This document shows, piece by piece, positions 1 to 6,392 of a stretch of 12,152 nucleotides of DNA (within the stretch, counting starts at the first letter, position 1; each line of letters opens with the position of its first letter). The position numbers and the translations under genes were made by a program. The stretch comes from Candidatus Woesearchaeota archaeon (GTDB taxonomy: Archaea > Nanobdellota > Nanobdellia > Woesearchaeales > B29-G15), in NCBI GenBank assembly GCA_003650585.1, contig QMQS01000021.1, positions 1 through 12,152 of the forward strand. Reading direction: 5' to 3'. The notes below the pieces were generated by a model. That model was not told the DNA's origin and searched no databases. It was given only the letters and a program-made list of their open reading frames with translations.

Positions 1-83
1 GGTATTACTCGAGAAGAAGCACCAACGGTAGCTACTGAGATTAGTAACACTAGTAGAACTATCACCTGCTTTTCTACCCCCAT
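1..83 (-). CDS. Start of a secreted or membrane protein (cut by window edge)
   Basis: The first 27 codons of a minus-strand gene are visible, starting at the ATG at 83-81. They encode Met-Gly-Val-Glu-Lys-Gln and then a hydrophobic run rich in Val, Leu and Ile, ending Ala-Thr-Val-Gly-Ala-Ser-Ser. This is the shape of a signal peptide or N-terminal membrane anchor, with possible cleavage near the Ala-Ser-Ser. A TATA-like box at 115-108 lies about 28 bases upstream of the ATG, which suggests a leaderless transcript and supports this start. The gene lies 46 bases downstream of the HEPN gene on the same strand. The rest is outside the window, so the product cannot be named. Confidence 0.6.
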   Translation of the reverse strand, partial: MGVEKQVIVLLVLLISVATVGASSRVI

Positions 84-107
84 TTTTAAGCCACTATCCT
101 CGTTGCT

Positions 108-115
108 TTTATAAA
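108..115 (-). promoter_or_regulatory. TATA box of the partial secreted-protein gene
   Basis: On the minus strand this reads TTTATAAA, centred about 28 bases upstream of the ATG at 83. In archaea the transcript starts about 26 bases downstream of the box centre, which would give an almost leaderless mRNA. Confidence 0.5.
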
Positions 116-129
116 TTTTTCTTTGTAAG

Positions 130-534
130 TTAATCATGTATTCTTTCTTCTACTAAATCAAAAAGTGCTTTGATAATACCTTCTATCTCTTCCATATAGT
201 TAACTAAAAACTCTTGTTTAACCTGCTCCCCATAGTAAACAATGCTGTTTCGAAACTTTCGTAATTTGTCTATAAGTTTGAGTTGTTTCTTGTCTAACAC
301 ATTATAGTTGTTTGAGAAATATTCTAGTAATGCAAGGTGGCTAAGTGTTTTAAATCCATCTAGATACATGAGGGCAGTTAAAAGCTCTTTGATTATCTCA
401 TAGCACTCTTCTACTATCTTATACGCTCTCTTGTGAGACATTGATTTAACAAATTCGAACCTGTCTCTTGCCAAACAAACTAGAGCCCTTGCCCTAGCTT
501 CATCTTTACTTATCTTGAATACATCTTCCCTCAT
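130..534 (-). CDS. HEPN-domain protein, putative toxin of an MNT/HEPN pair
   Basis: A 134-residue, all-helical protein with the look of an archaeal HEPN domain. Helix 2 (about 37-58) contains YKIVEECYEIIKELL, and Leu-Ser-His follows at 64-66. The signature Arg-Asn appears at residues 95-96 in LRKFRNSIVYYG. HEPN proteins paired with MNT nucleotidyltransferases are often RNases acting as toxins. The usual R-x4-6-H motif here has Tyr (100-101) in place of His, so activity is uncertain or the subfamily differs. The start is the ATG at 534-532, because anything longer would run into the nucleotidyltransferase gene, whose stop ends one base upstream at 536. The tight spacing indicates translation from the same mRNA. 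The gene is visibly AT-richer than glyA. A partner for nucleotidylation rather than an active RNase is the main alternative. Confidence 0.75.
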   Translation of the reverse strand: MREDVFKISKDEARARALVCLARDRFEFVKSMSHKRAYKIVEECYEIIKELLTALMYLDGFKTLSHLALLEYFSNNYNVLDKKQLKLIDKLRKFRNSIVYYGEQVKQEFLVNYMEEIEGIIKALFDLVEERIHD

Positions 535-535
535 T

Positions 536-1048
536 TCAGAAACTACCGTATAATAAGATCCCGTTGTAGAGCTTTTTGAGCAAACCCGGCTCAAGTTTGG
601 TAAGCTTATCAACCACAATCAGATGTAGCCTTCTTTTTAACCTTTCTTCAAACCTTTTCGTATCTTTTTCATGGAAAGCCTTGGTAACCATTACAATATC
701 AATGTCGCTTCCTTCAGTGTCTTCTCCCATAGCGTATGAGCCATAAACCACCAGTAATTTTGGGTAATAATTTCTAATTAGAAATATAGAGAGGTCTCGC
801 AGTGAATAGAGATTGTATACTCTTTTGTAATACAAGAATTCCTCATTGTCCCTGTTCGCAACAAACCCATGAAACGGCTTTGACTCCCTCCTTTTTATTA
901 GCTCGAGTTTTAGAAGGGTATTGATGTGAGCCCTAACCGAAGTCGGGGCGAGGTTAATCTCTCTGCTTATCTCCTTTATGAAGTGGATGGTTAATGGCTC
1001 GACGAAGAACACCTCTAATACTCGCAACAAGCTACATATTTGTACCAT
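536..1048 (-). CDS. Winged-helix/MNT nucleotidyltransferase, putative antitoxin and autorepressor
   Basis: A 170-residue protein with two parts. Residues about 3-60 look like a winged HTH (EISREINLAPTSVRAHINTL, then a hairpin rich in Lys and Arg). Residues about 95-155 hold a minimal nucleotidyltransferase core with GSYAMGEDTEGSDID: Gly103-Ser104, carboxylates Asp115 and Asp117, and a third Asp at about 147 in LIVVDK. All residues expected for metal and NTP binding are present. Enzymes of this family can AMPylate or otherwise modify a cognate HEPN toxin. The HEPN gene begins one base after this gene's stop. I chose the ATG at 1048 because a TATA box lies 25-32 bases upstream. A TTG at 1093 would add 15 residues but lies upstream of the expected transcript start. 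The HTH domain and the palindromes at the promoter suggest autoregulation (inference). Confidence 0.78.
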   Translation of the reverse strand: MVQICSLLRVLEVFFVEPLTIHFIKEISREINLAPTSVRAHINTLLKLELIKRRESKPFHGFVANRDNEEFLYYKRVYNLYSLRDLSIFLIRNYYPKLLVVYGSYAMGEDTEGSDIDIVMVTKAFHEKDTKRFEERLKRRLHLIVVDKLTKLEPGLLKKLYNGILLYGSF

Positions 1049-1075
1049 TGGGTATAAATAAGTACCTTTAGGTAT
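1044..1075. repeat. Two tandem TACC-N4-GGTA palindromes, likely operator
   Basis: TACCATTGGGTA (1044-1055) and TACCTTTAGGTA (1064-1075) are two imperfect palindromes exactly 20 bp apart, about two helical turns. The similarity extends further, because GTACC-N5-GGTATA followed by an A/T-rich stretch occurs in both 20-bp units. The first contains the ATG of the nucleotidyltransferase gene; the second abuts and partly overlaps its TATA box. This placement suits a repressor that blocks both promoter and start. The HTH domain of the gene itself is the obvious candidate binder. Confidence 0.55.
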
Positions 1076-1080
1076 ATAAA
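1073..1080 (-). promoter_or_regulatory. TATA box of the MNT/HEPN operon
   Basis: TTTATATA on the minus strand, centred about 28 bases upstream of the ATG at 1048. This spacing fits a leaderless or nearly leaderless mRNA. Confidence 0.55.
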
Positions 1081-1110
1081 TGTTCCGATTCAATCCGCTT
1101 TGGAGAAAAT

Positions 1111-1118
1111 TATATAAA
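1111..1118 (+). promoter_or_regulatory. TATA box of glyA
   Basis: TATATAAA preceded by an A-rich stretch. The expected transcript start is near 1140, which leaves a leader of about 14 bases containing the Shine-Dalgarno sequence of glyA. The element is nearly symmetric, so some transcription towards the MNT gene cannot be excluded. Confidence 0.5.
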
Positions 1119-1138
1119 CCTCAGCCAGAAAAAGATTG

Positions 1139-1148
1139 GGAGGGGGTG
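1139..1148 (+). promoter_or_regulatory. Shine-Dalgarno sequence of glyA
   Basis: GGAGGGGGTG lies 5 bases before the ATG at 1154. It decides the start in favour of this ATG over the in-frame TTG at 1136, which would place the ribosome binding site inside the coding region. Strong sites like this are the exception in the window. Confidence 0.6.
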
Positions 1149-1153
1149 TTGCT

Positions 1154-2392
1154 ATGCTAAGAGAAATTGATCCAGAGGTGTCTGCTGCGATAAAAGCTGA
1201 GCTCCAGAGGCAAAGAACCACCATAAACCTAATTGCTTCTGAGAATTACACAGGCATTGCTGTGCTTGAGGCAACAGCAAGCGTGTTAACAAACAAGTAT
1301 GCAGAAGGGTATCCAAAAAAGCGCTACTATGCTGGCAACAGATTTGTGGACATAACAGAGAGCTTGGCAATAGACAGGGCAAAAAAATTGTTCAATGCAG
1401 AGCATGCCAATGTCCAGCCCCACTCTGGCTCTCAGGCGAACATGGCTGCTTACTTTGCCCTACTTGAGATAGGGGATACCATACTCAGCATGGACCTTGC
1501 CCATGGCGGGCACCTCACCCATGGGAGCAAGGTGAATTTCTCGGGCAGGTGGTATAGGGTTGTGCATTACGGTGTTGATAAGGAAACTGGCAGGATAGAC
1601 CTGGATGAGGTTAGGCGCTTGGCTCATAGCGTAAAACCAAAACTAATAGTGGCAGGTGCTTCAGCTTACCCTAGGGTAATAGACTTCGAAAAATTTGCCA
1701 AGATTGCCAAAGAGCTTAATGCTTACCTACTTGCAGATGTTGCACACATTGCTGGTTTAATAGCAGCAGGGGAGCACCCAAGCCCAGTACCTTGGGCTGA
1801 TGTGGTTACCACAACCACACACAAAACATTGCGTGGACCAAGGGGGGCAATCATACTATGTAAAAAGGAGTTTGCCAAGCAAATAGACAAGGCGGTCTTT
1901 CCAGGCATGCAAGGTGGACCACTGGAGCACATCATAGCAGCAAAAGCAGTGGCATTCAAAGAGGCACTCCAACCTGAGTTCAGGGCTTATGCTCAGCAGG
2001 TAATAAAGAATGCCAAGGTGCTTGCAGAGACGCTTATTAAGAGGGGTTTCAAGCTTGTGTCAGGTGGCACAGACAACCACCTCATCCTTGTTGACCTGAG
2101 CAACAAGCATGTTACAGGGGCACAAGCAGAAGCAGCCTTGGAAAGAGCCAACATCATAGTTAACAAAAACATGGTACCATTTGACAAACGCTCACCCTTT
2201 GACCCGAGCGGGATACGCTTGGGCACACCAGCAGTCACCACAAGGGGTATGTGCGAGAGAGACATGGAGCTAATAGCTAATGCTATTGCAGATGTGATTG
2301 AGGATATTGATAATAATGAGCTCATCACCAGCATAGGGCAGAGGATGCTGCAACTCTGTGCAAAATACCCCCTTTACCCAGAGCTTAATTAA
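1154..2392 (+). CDS. glyA: Serine hydroxymethyltransferase
   Basis: A cytosolic PLP enzyme that interconverts serine and glycine and passes a one-carbon unit to a folate-type carrier (tetrahydrofolate, or tetrahydromethanopterin in some archaea). The protein has 412 residues, the normal length for the prokaryotic family. Family motifs are intact: NLIASEN at 25-31, the YYAGN segment at 58-62, HSGSQAN at 90-96, DVAHIAG at 195-201 (PLP-ring aspartate Asp195 and His198) and TTTTHKTLRGPRG at 219-231 with the PLP-binding Lys224. The ATG at 1154 is preceded by a strong Shine-Dalgarno sequence. The GT-C-like membrane protein gene starts one base after the stop, so glyA is probably the first gene of an mRNA that also carries envelope genes. 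Identity is nearly certain. Confidence 0.97.
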   Translation: MLREIDPEVSAAIKAELQRQRTTINLIASENYTGIAVLEATASVLTNKYAEGYPKKRYYAGNRFVDITESLAIDRAKKLFNAEHANVQPHSGSQANMAAYFALLEIGDTILSMDLAHGGHLTHGSKVNFSGRWYRVVHYGVDKETGRIDLDEVRRLAHSVKPKLIVAGASAYPRVIDFEKFAKIAKELNAYLLADVAHIAGLIAAGEHPSPVPWADVVTTTTHKTLRGPRGAIILCKKEFAKQIDKAVFPGMQGGPLEHIIAAKAVAFKEALQPEFRAYAQQVIKNAKVLAETLIKRGFKLVSGGTDNHLILVDLSNKHVTGAQAEAALERANIIVNKNMVPFDKRSPFDPSGIRLGTPAVTTRGMCERDMELIANAIADVIEDIDNNELITSIGQRMLQLCAKYPLYPELN

Positions 2393-2393
2393 C

Positions 2394-3806
2394 ATGAATT
2401 GGAAAACCACCATACCATTGGTTTTGATACTAAGCTGTGTTTTCTTAGTCAACCTAAGCCAACACATAGCTTCTGGGTTGCCAATACATGTTGATGCCTG
2501 GATAGAGGTATCGTTGGCAGATGCCATCACTAAGCAAAGAAGCATCCCAAGCACTGAGCCCTTCTCTCACACAAAGCTGAATGATCCAATTGGCAATCCA
2601 GTATTCCAAGCTGCCTTCTCTGAGCTTACAGGGCTCAATCTACTGCATGGAGCCACATTGCTACCTGCATTGCTCAACACAATCCTTGCACTTCTGCTTT
2701 ATGCCGTGAGCATGCAACTATTCAACAATAAGCACACAGCATTGGCAGTGGCTGGTTTTACACCATTGATACTCTCACAGATAACCATGCTTGGTCCTTT
2801 CTATTTGGTCAACCTGTGCTTTGGAATGGTCTTGGTGTTGCTGTATTTCTGGTTTATTCTGAGGCAAGAGTTTGGGTTGGCTATGCTCACATTTATCGCC
2901 ATTGGGGTAACCCACAGAAGCACAATGGTGTTTGCTTTAATTGCTACGGTGCTCTACTTCTTGTTCAACAAAAAACTCTGGAACAAGTTGCTATACTTAG
3001 GCATGATGGTGGTGCTTAGCATCATTGTTTTTGGAGCAATAAGCGGCTATGGTTTGTTGCTTAGCATCCTGCGTGAGTTTATGATGTTTGGCAAATCCTG
3101 GCCCTATTTTCAGTACATAAACATGCTGGGCAGCTTATTCTTGGCACTCCTCGCATTAGGGCTCTACTTAATTATCCTTAACGAACCAAAAGCCAGACGT
3201 TTTTTGGTGCCACTGCTTGGCTTTATGGCTCTCGACATGTTTCTTTACTGGAGCTGGCGCGGTTTCTTTTTGGTTTACCGGCGTTTAATCTCCTTTATAT
3301 TCTTGCTCACCCCATTCTTTGTTGGCTACGCTGTTGCTGCAGTTGCTGCAAGGTTCAAGAGGTATTCTTATCTTGTGCTGGTGCTCCTTTTAATAGTGCT
3401 TATGCCCCTAGCAATCAAACAGAACATCAGGGCAATTACCCCATTGCAGGTTTACATCACCAACGAAGAGCACGAACTCTTTACAAATTTTGGCAAAGCC
3501 AATCCTGGTGTGGCTGTTTTGACAGACCATCTTGAGGCATATGCCTTGCCCTACTATAACCTAACCCCTATATCACTAAGCCCAGGGCACGGTGTCAACT
3601 CGAGCTTTTACAACGAGGTGGGTTTGTGCTATATGGCAGGGGACCTGGATTGTATTGCGGGGTTCCTCAACAGAACAGGTTTTAGCTATCTTTATGTGGG
3701 TAGGAACATATCTCGGGCTTACCTAAAGCCAACTTACACAGCAGCAGGCAAGACAATCTACTGGTTCAACAAAAGCATTTATCAAAAAATTTATAATACA
3801 GAGTAG
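2394..3806 (+). CDS. Polytopic membrane protein, GT-C glycosyltransferase-like
   Basis: A 470-residue protein with about ten predicted membrane segments (roughly 6-24, 84-106, 114-132, 139-157, 162-190, 198-218, 244-262, 268-285, 297-320, 325-342) and a soluble C-terminal region from about 345. The first long loop carries HVDAW (32-36), then a Ser-Thr-Glu-Pro-Phe element and NDPIGNPVFQAAFSELTG. This is the arrangement of GT-C glycosyltransferases, which use an acidic residue in the first outer loop and a lipid-linked sugar donor. Asp34 is the candidate catalytic or metal-binding residue. The ATG at 2394 is preferred because the earlier in-frame ATG at 2358 lies inside glyA, whose stop ends at 2392. 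With DUF1616 next, a role in envelope glycosylation is plausible, but no substrate can be given. The assignment rests on topology and loop pattern only. Confidence 0.6.
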   Translation: MNWKTTIPLVLILSCVFLVNLSQHIASGLPIHVDAWIEVSLADAITKQRSIPSTEPFSHTKLNDPIGNPVFQAAFSELTGLNLLHGATLLPALLNTILALLLYAVSMQLFNNKHTALAVAGFTPLILSQITMLGPFYLVNLCFGMVLVLLYFWFILRQEFGLAMLTFIAIGVTHRSTMVFALIATVLYFLFNKKLWNKLLYLGMMVVLSIIVFGAISGYGLLLSILREFMMFGKSWPYFQYINMLGSLFLALLALGLYLIILNEPKARRFLVPLLGFMALDMFLYWSWRGFFLVYRRLISFIFLLTPFFVGYAVAAVAARFKRYSYLVLVLLLIVLMPLAIKQNIRAITPLQVYITNEEHELFTNFGKANPGVAVLTDHLEAYALPYYNLTPISLSPGHGVNSSFYNEVGLCYMAGDLDCIAGFLNRTGFSYLYVGRNISRAYLKPTYTAAGKTIYWFNKSIYQKIYNTE

Positions 3807-3822
3807 AATTACAGTTGAAAGT

Positions 3823-4224
3823 ATGAACCTAAAAAAGATCAAACTCACAAATGAAGTCAAAGCATGGTTGGCTTTTGTAGTGCTAGCGTTTGTGGGGAGC
3901 GGTGTTGCAGCTATCTACGGTGCCAACTTCCTTGAAGTGCTGAGGGTTATCTTTGGGGTTGTGTATGTGCTATTCCTACCTGGTTATGTGATTGTGAGGT
4001 GCTTCTTTGAAGAGCTGGATTGGATAGAGAGGTTTGCAGTGAGCTTTGGCTTGAGCATAGCAGTGGTTGTGTTGGCTGTAATCATAGCCAACCTCGTGTT
4101 TAAAATACCCATCACACCTGTTACAAATTTCCTTATAATCCTTGCGGCAATGGTTATAACACTGCTAGCAAAATTTGTCTCAAAAAATAAACCTTGGAAA
4201 TCTCTTAAAAAAAAGCACAAGTAG
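3823..4224 (+). CDS. DUF1616-type membrane protein
   Basis: A small integral membrane protein of 133 residues with helices at about 13-33, 38-58, 73-93 and 100-118, followed by a strongly basic end (SKNKPWKSLKKKHK). The DUF1616 signature is clear: RVIFGVVYVLFLPGY at 41-55 and DWIERFAVSFGLSIA at 66-80. The family has no defined biochemical activity and often occurs near archaeal surface-glycosylation genes. It starts 16 bases after the GT-C-like gene and is probably cotranscribed with it and glyA. No strong ribosome binding site is visible. Its last 45 bases overlap the 3' end of the convergent VanZ-like gene. The domain assignment is fairly secure and the function unknown. Confidence 0.78.
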   Translation: MNLKKIKLTNEVKAWLAFVVLAFVGSGVAAIYGANFLEVLRVIFGVVYVLFLPGYVIVRCFFEELDWIERFAVSFGLSIAVVVLAVIIANLVFKIPITPVTNFLIILAAMVITLLAKFVSKNKPWKSLKKKHK

Positions 4225-4617
4225 GCTTCCAGAGGCATCATACAAGAAGTCAATAACAGCAGGTGTTCTTCCAGGCACATTGGCTTGGTACAACTCTTCA
4301 AATAGCCCCACAAGTATTGCAAACAGTATTGCAATGGTAAATGGGTACTCCCATTTTGCATAGAGAAGCACCCTCAGTGTTAGCGTAGATAGAACAAAGT
4401 AAACAAACACATGTAGCACGCTTAAATCAACCCCACCCTCTGCTAATACGCCCAGATTGGGCTGCGATGAGACAAAAAATATCAATCCAATGAACACTAA
4501 TAAAGGCATTAAATATTGCAAGAAAAATCTCCACGGATTTGGGCTTCTAACCAAACTGGTTTGGGTATCACCCTGCGCTGAAACCTTAAGGAGGAAGTCT
4601 CTGCGTTTTAGCTTCAT
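4180..4617 (-). CDS. VanZ-like membrane protein
   Basis: A 145-residue protein with the VanZ-like pattern. A helix at about 32-50 ends in Ser-Ser-Gln-Pro, and His69 starts the second helix in LHVFVYFVLS. Two further helices follow (about 76-88 and 91-108). The family signature is GLFEELYQANVPGR (104-117) with a later Asp-Phe (123-124) and Asp-Ala-Ser-Gly (127-130). VanZ relatives are linked to envelope properties such as glycopeptide resistance in bacteria; no reaction is established for the archaeal members. I chose the ATG at 4617 rather than 4752 because a TATA-like box lies about 28 bases upstream and the extra 45 residues look unlike the family. Its coding end overlaps the convergent DUF1616 gene by 45 bp. 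Confidence 0.75.
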   Translation of the reverse strand: MKLKRRDFLLKVSAQGDTQTSLVRSPNPWRFFLQYLMPLLVFIGLIFFVSSQPNLGVLAEGGVDLSVLHVFVYFVLSTLTLRVLLYAKWEYPFTIAILFAILVGLFEELYQANVPGRTPAVIDFLYDASGSLLVLFFKRFPRFIF

Positions 4618-4632
4618 GCTTTCAAAACCCAA

Positions 4633-4650
4633 AAATCCGGGATTTAAATC
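4633..4650. repeat. Overlapping palindromes at the VanZ-like promoter
   Basis: AAATCC-G-GGATTT (4633-4645) is a near-perfect palindrome. It runs into GATTTAAATC (4641-4650), a perfect 10-bp palindrome. The second contains the TATA-like TTTAAA of the VanZ-like gene, about 28 bases upstream of its ATG at 4617. This could be an operator overlapping the promoter, or partly a chance product of an AT-rich sequence. Confidence 0.35.
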
Positions 4651-4767
4651 TTTTTTGGTTCTATAAAATCCAATAATAACTCTATTATTTATGGAGTATA
4701 ATCCAAGAAAAATTGAGTTAAAATTGGACAAATGGTCAGATAGGGATTTCACTCCAAGAATACTAGA

Positions 4768-4781
4768 GTTGTGTTCACAAC
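4768..4781. repeat. GTTGTG-TT-CACAAC inverted repeat upstream of the surface-protein promoter
   Basis: Perfect 6-bp arms with a 2-bp centre, ending 7 bases before the TATA box at 4789. The position just upstream of the TFB-recognition area is where archaeal regulators commonly bind, so this may be a binding site for an activator or repressor of the gene at 4836. Confidence 0.4.
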
Positions 4782-4788
4782 CAAAACA

Positions 4789-4798
4789 TTTAAATATA
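4789..4798 (+). promoter_or_regulatory. TATA box of the PGF-pre-PGF surface-protein gene
   Basis: TTTAAATATA. The transcript is expected to start near 4819, giving a leader of about 17 bases that contains AGGTG at 4824-4828, a Shine-Dalgarno sequence 7 bases before the ATG at 4836. Confidence 0.5.
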
Positions 4799-4835
4799 TC
4801 TATTTTAATCTATAGTTCTCAATAGGTGTGGACCT

Positions 4836-6392
4836 ATGAAAAAAAGAGGTTGGGAGTACAGGAGAGTTCTTGCAGTGGTAATTACTGTTGCAATTGTTGC
4901 TCTGCTTGTTCTTTCTGGTCCAGCAAAAGCTATTACTGTGGGAATAACCAGGACAGACGGTTCTGATGATCCCTACGAGGGCACAAAGGTTTATTTCACT
5001 GGTAAGGTGGATATCCATACCACTGACCAGGTAAACCTCAAGGCAATCACTGTGCTGATCGATGATACCCCGAGTGATGCACTTACGAATGCAGTTAGAT
5101 GCAACTTCTACTTGAATGGTACGGCATTCTCAAACAACTCAGATATATGTCAGATTGAGATTACTAGCATAACCCAGAATTACACAAATGCTGGCTATGG
5201 CTATGGGAATGCCTATGGCTACGGCTACAAATTCTCAACTGGAGAGACAAACCTGTCTAACTTCAGTTTCAATAAGGGCTATAGGTATAGCTACAGGTCT
5301 GGTTATGGGTTTGACGCCTTTAATCAGAGCTTGGGTTCAAATGCAGAGATTGTTGTTAAATTTACTTGGACTACGCCATTTGTCGATGTCAACACACCTT
5401 ACGCTATAGGGCTTGGTGTGATAGCGGGTGAAAGCTCAGATGACCAGGTGCTGTTCCTCTCAGAGGATTCGGTTGAGCTCACAGTGCTCAATTTCATAGG
5501 GAGTGGTGGCACAGAGACAACCACGAGGAGCAATGTCACTGGTGGTACTGTTACAACCCAGCAGACTATAATCCACCCAGAGGTTGAGGGGATTGAGGAG
5601 ATTAAACTCTTCACAACCAAGCCAATACAGGATGCCAGTGTTGAGGTGAAGGAGGTTACCAAATTAACCCCAGAGGAGGTAGGGTTTGCGATTGGCACCC
5701 CTGTGGAGCAGGGTAAGGCAAGGTTGGTTTACAAATATCTCAAAATTACGACTAGCGAGGAGGTGGCTGAGAGCATTACCTCTGCCAAAATCAAGTTCAA
5801 GGTAAGCAAAGAGTGGCTCGAAGAGAATGACCTAGAGAAATACGACATCCTGCTGATGAGATTCTCAGAAGGAGAATGGAACGAGTTGCCAACCACTGTT
5901 GTGAGTGAGGACCTTAGCTATGTTTACTATGAATCCACCACTCCTAGCTTCTCGTACTTTGCTGTGGCAGTGAGGAAGGAAGCTGCTGTGAAGCCACAAC
6001 AACCATTGCCAGAAAAAAAGGTGTGTGCTCAGGTCATAACTTATGCAATAGATCCAAAGACTGGCAAGTGCTTTGAGTTCTCCACTCCTTGTGATGTGCC
6101 ATCTGGATGGAGCATTGTGGATAAATGCCCAAGTAAGCCCACACCGCCGCAGGAGCAACCACCGAGCAAAATCCAGCAGCCACCCACTGGACTAACCCAG
6201 AATGAGAAGCTTGCTATCTTCCTGGGTGCAATAGTGATAATCCTACTAGCGATTTGGCTTTTTGTCTACAGAGGGCGTGGTGGTTATGAGGGAGAAATCC
6301 TTCTGAGAAAGAGGTTCAGTCATCACAAAGTGCCACACCACAGACGGATACATAGAAGAACCCACACACCGATACTGCGCTGGACCTATTGA
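4836..6392 (+). CDS. Surface glycoprotein-like protein with PGF-pre-PGF domain
   Basis: A 518-residue exported protein. Residues 1-32 form a signal peptide (basic start, hydrophobic core, Ala-Lys-Ala before a likely cleavage). The ectodomain to about 235 contains a Tyr/Gly-rich stretch (121-158) and seven N-glycosylation sequons (Asn94, 100, 115, 139, 142, 163, 233). Residues about 255-380 match the PGF-pre-PGF domain, ending in TPSFSYFAVAV. A short module with four cysteines (Cys397, 412, 419, 431) follows, then a Pro/Gln-rich stalk (433-451), one membrane helix (about 459-477) and a cytoplasmic tail rich in Arg and His. It lacks the PGF-CTERM sorting signal often found in such proteins and appears anchored by its helix. 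AGGTG 7 bases upstream supports the start. The last 7 bases overlap the convergent phosphoesterase gene. Role: cell surface or adhesion, ligand unknown. Confidence 0.78.
   Translation: MKKRGWEYRRVLAVVITVAIVALLVLSGPAKAITVGITRTDGSDDPYEGTKVYFTGKVDIHTTDQVNLKAITVLIDDTPSDALTNAVRCNFYLNGTAFSNNSDICQIEITSITQNYTNAGYGYGNAYGYGYKFSTGETNLSNFSFNKGYRYSYRSGYGFDAFNQSLGSNAEIVVKFTWTTPFVDVNTPYAIGLGVIAGESSDDQVLFLSEDSVELTVLNFIGSGGTETTTRSNVTGGTVTTQQTIIHPEVEGIEEIKLFTTKPIQDASVEVKEVTKLTPEEVGFAIGTPVEQGKARLVYKYLKITTSEEVAESITSAKIKFKVSKEWLEENDLEKYDILLMRFSEGEWNELPTTVVSEDLSYVYYESTTPSFSYFAVAVRKEAAVKPQQPLPEKKVCAQVITYAIDPKTGKCFEFSTPCDVPSGWSIVDKCPSKPTPPQEQPPSKIQQPPTGLTQNEKLAIFLGAIVIILLAIWLFVYRGRGGYEGEILLRKRFSHHKVPHHRRIHRRTHTPILRWTY

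Noticed and set aside
535..618. Upstream extension of the HEPN gene to 618
   Set aside because: It would run 83 bases into the nucleotidyltransferase coding sequence and the extra 28 residues do not resemble HEPN proteins.
1049..1093. Longer start (TTG at 1093) for the nucleotidyltransferase
   Set aside because: It lies upstream of the transcript start expected from the TATA box at 1080-1073, and the added residues are encoded by the palindromic promoter region.
1993..2334. Open antisense frame of 113 codons inside glyA
   Set aside because: It is opposite a fully conserved enzyme, and its composition (Ser/Leu/Met rich) is that of a shadow frame with no domain pattern.
4618..4752. 45-residue N-terminal extension of the VanZ-like protein
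   Set aside because: A TATA-like box at leaderless distance supports the ATG at 4617, and the extension covers the promoter and palindromes.
5188..5310. Tyr/Gly-coding repeats as a tandem DNA repeat
   Set aside because: The repeated GGCTAYGG units are short, irregular and explained by the coding of a Tyr/Gly-rich stretch.
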